From Ascoidea tarda (nom. inval.) (taxonomy: Eukaryota > Ascomycota > Saccharomycetes > Ascoideales > Ascoideaceae): DNA of 20,082 nt. Position 1 is the first letter of the stretch. The number at the start of each line of letters is the position of its first letter. The notes below the pieces were generated by a model that ran no database searches, was not told the DNA's origin, and worked only from the letters and a program-made list of their open reading frames with translations. The DNA lies in the NCBI GenBank assembly GCA_030560485.1, contig JAKTTS010000291.1:1-20082 (forward strand), given 5' to 3'. The translations under genes were made by a program, and so were the position numbers. This document shows, one piece after another, positions 18,968 to 20,082 of the stretch.

Positions 18968-19937
18968 ATGGATTTGGTGAATCACCTAACCGACAGATTA
19001 TTATTTGCAGTACCTAAAAGTAAGTGAAAAAATGGAAGCAAGTGTATTTCGACCAATATTTATGACTCACGTAAATGGACCAAACGCTAACAAAATATTT
19101 CCAGAGGGAAGACTTTACGAAAAATGTATTGGGTTGTTAAAGGGTGCTGATATAAAATTCAATAGAAGCAAAAGATTGGATATTGCTTTGTGCACTAATT
19201 TGCCAATAGCATTAATTTTTTTACCAGCAGCAGATATTCCAACATTTGTGGGAGAAGGTCGTTGTTCTCTCGGTATTACAGGAGTTGATCAAGTCAAAGA
19301 AAGTAATGTTGATGTTGACTTAGGCATGGACTTATTATTTGGTAGATGTAAGTTACAATTACAGGTTCCAGAAAATGGAGAACTTAAAAAGCCACAAGAT
19401 TTTATTGGAAAGACAATTGTTTCAAGTTTCACAAGCTTAACAAGAGAATATTTTGAAAAATTAGAAGGAAAAAAGGATATTGCTACCAAAATTAAATATG
19501 TTGGTGGTTCAGTTGAAGCCTCTTGTGCACTAGGAGTCGCTGACGCAATTGTTGATTTAGTTGAGAGTGGAGAAACCATGAAAGCAGCAGGTTTGATAGA
19601 TATTGATACTATATTGGATACCTCAGCACACTTGATTATCTCAAAAAACCCATCTCATCCAGAATTGGTGAATGTTATCAAAAGCAGAATTGAAGGTGTT
19701 TTGGCTGCACAAAAGCATGTGCTATGTACTTATAATGCACCAAGATCAATATTACCAACGGTTTTGAAATTAACACCAGGTAGAAGAGCTGCAACAGTTT
19801 CCCCATTAGAAGTTGACGATTGGGTCTCTGTTTCATCAATGATCGAAAGATCTAAATCTGGAATCATTATGGACCAATTAAAAGAAGCCGGTGCATCTGA
19901 TATTTTATTATTTGAGATATCCAACTGTCGTGTTTAG
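18968..19937 (+). CDS. HIS1: HIS1, ATP phosphoribosyltransferase, spliced gene
   Basis: Catalyses the first step of histidine synthesis (ATP + PRPP to phosphoribosyl-ATP), a cytosolic hexameric enzyme inhibited by histidine. Joining 18968-19019 to 19105-19937 gives 294 residues beginning MDLVNHLTDRLLFAVPKKGR, nearly the yeast start MDLVNHLTDRLLFAIPKKGR (recalled). Further blocks are LPAADIPTFVGEGRCSLGIT (57-76), VDQVKESNVDVDL and the PRPP-binding signature GGSVEASCALGVADAIVDLV (151-170) with ESGETM. The C-terminal regulatory domain (about 220-294) carries KSRIEGVLAAQ, TPGRRAATV and the terminal FEISNCRV. Without splicing, the first 17 codons run into a TGA and the frame from 19005 would begin at TTG with a meaningless 34-residue leader, so the upstream ATG plus intron is the right model. 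It lies 291 bp downstream of MCM6, in tandem. Confidence 0.96.
19020..19104 (+). other. HIS1: HIS1 intron (85 nt)
   Basis: Donor GTAAGT (19020-19025), branch-like GCTAAC (19086-19091) and acceptor TTCCAG ending at 19104. Phase-1 splicing makes AAG (Lys18), restoring VPKKGRLYEK exactly as in other His1 proteins. The branch adenosine is 14 nt before the acceptor AG. The intron is AT-rich and contains TGACTCA. An alternative acceptor two bases on (AG at 19105-19106) would shift the frame. Confidence 0.93.
19063..19069. promoter_or_regulatory. HIS1: Perfect Gcn4-type site inside the HIS1 intron
   Basis: TGACTCA, in the context ATGACTCACGT, matches the Gcn4 bZIP consensus exactly. It lies within the 85-nt HIS1 intron, about 95 bp after the ATG. 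Whether it acts on transcription from there is unknown. At least one other perfect match in the window is inside coding sequence (about 9948), so chance is a real alternative. Confidence 0.4.
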
Positions 19938-20082
19938 TGGCCAAGCAATATGATTGGATTTTTTTGTAGAAAATAGAAATAAGACTTTTATTTAGAATTT
20001 ATTTAAAATGAACAGTTCTTGACCATTGAGAAATAAAATAAAAATTTTGATGGGTAATTAGCTCACCAAATAACGTTTATAG
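19938..20082. other. HIS1 3' flank
   Basis: AT-rich DNA with AATAAAATAAAAA at 20032-20044, likely HIS1 3'-end signals. No further gene begins before the window ends. Confidence 0.5.

Overview
The window looks like nuclear chromosomal DNA of a budding yeast (Saccharomycotina). It is AT-rich and gene-dense, its proteins align best from memory with yeast orthologues, and it has short introns near gene 5' ends with GTATGT/GTAAGT donors and CTAAC branch sites. I found no in-frame CTG codon in the 953-codon MCM6 frame and very few elsewhere. That fits, but does not prove, a lineage with a reassigned CUG codon, so CUG residues in the translations are provisional.

Layout, left to right. (1) 1-290: 3' end of RSE1 (SF3b subunit), + strand. 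(2) 291-2149: a long intergenic region with an unexplained GC-rich island (about 783-1560), then a T-rich stretch and a TATA box. (3) 2150-2917: an ATO/GPR1-family acetate/ammonia transporter with strongly biased codon use. (4) 2918-6797: AT-rich DNA with small repeats and a decayed leucine-rich-repeat gene on the - strand. (5) 6798-7630: SCL1, proteasome alpha-1, - strand, with a 7-nt first exon. (6) 7994-11992: a large, mostly disordered protein, - strand, with a degenerate N-terminal RhoGAP domain that lacks the arginine finger. (7) 12516-14189: ARX1, 60S export factor, + strand, sharing a 523-bp promoter region with the RhoGAP-like gene. (8) 14399-15382: a class I methyltransferase, - strand. 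(9) 15815-18676: MCM6, + strand, with MCB-type G1/S elements upstream. (10) 18968-19937: HIS1, + strand, with an 85-nt intron that contains a perfect Gcn4 site.

The genes are single housekeeping functions (splicing, proteasome, 60S biogenesis, replication, histidine synthesis), with no sign of an operon-like or dedicated multi-gene system. I see no convincing mobile element, virus-like element, CRISPR array, tRNA or rRNA. The points most worth a second look are the pseudo-RhoGAP, the GC-rich islands upstream of the ATO gene and SCL1, the two 5'-proximal introns that change gene starts, and the LRR pseudogene. I found no convincing new biological system.
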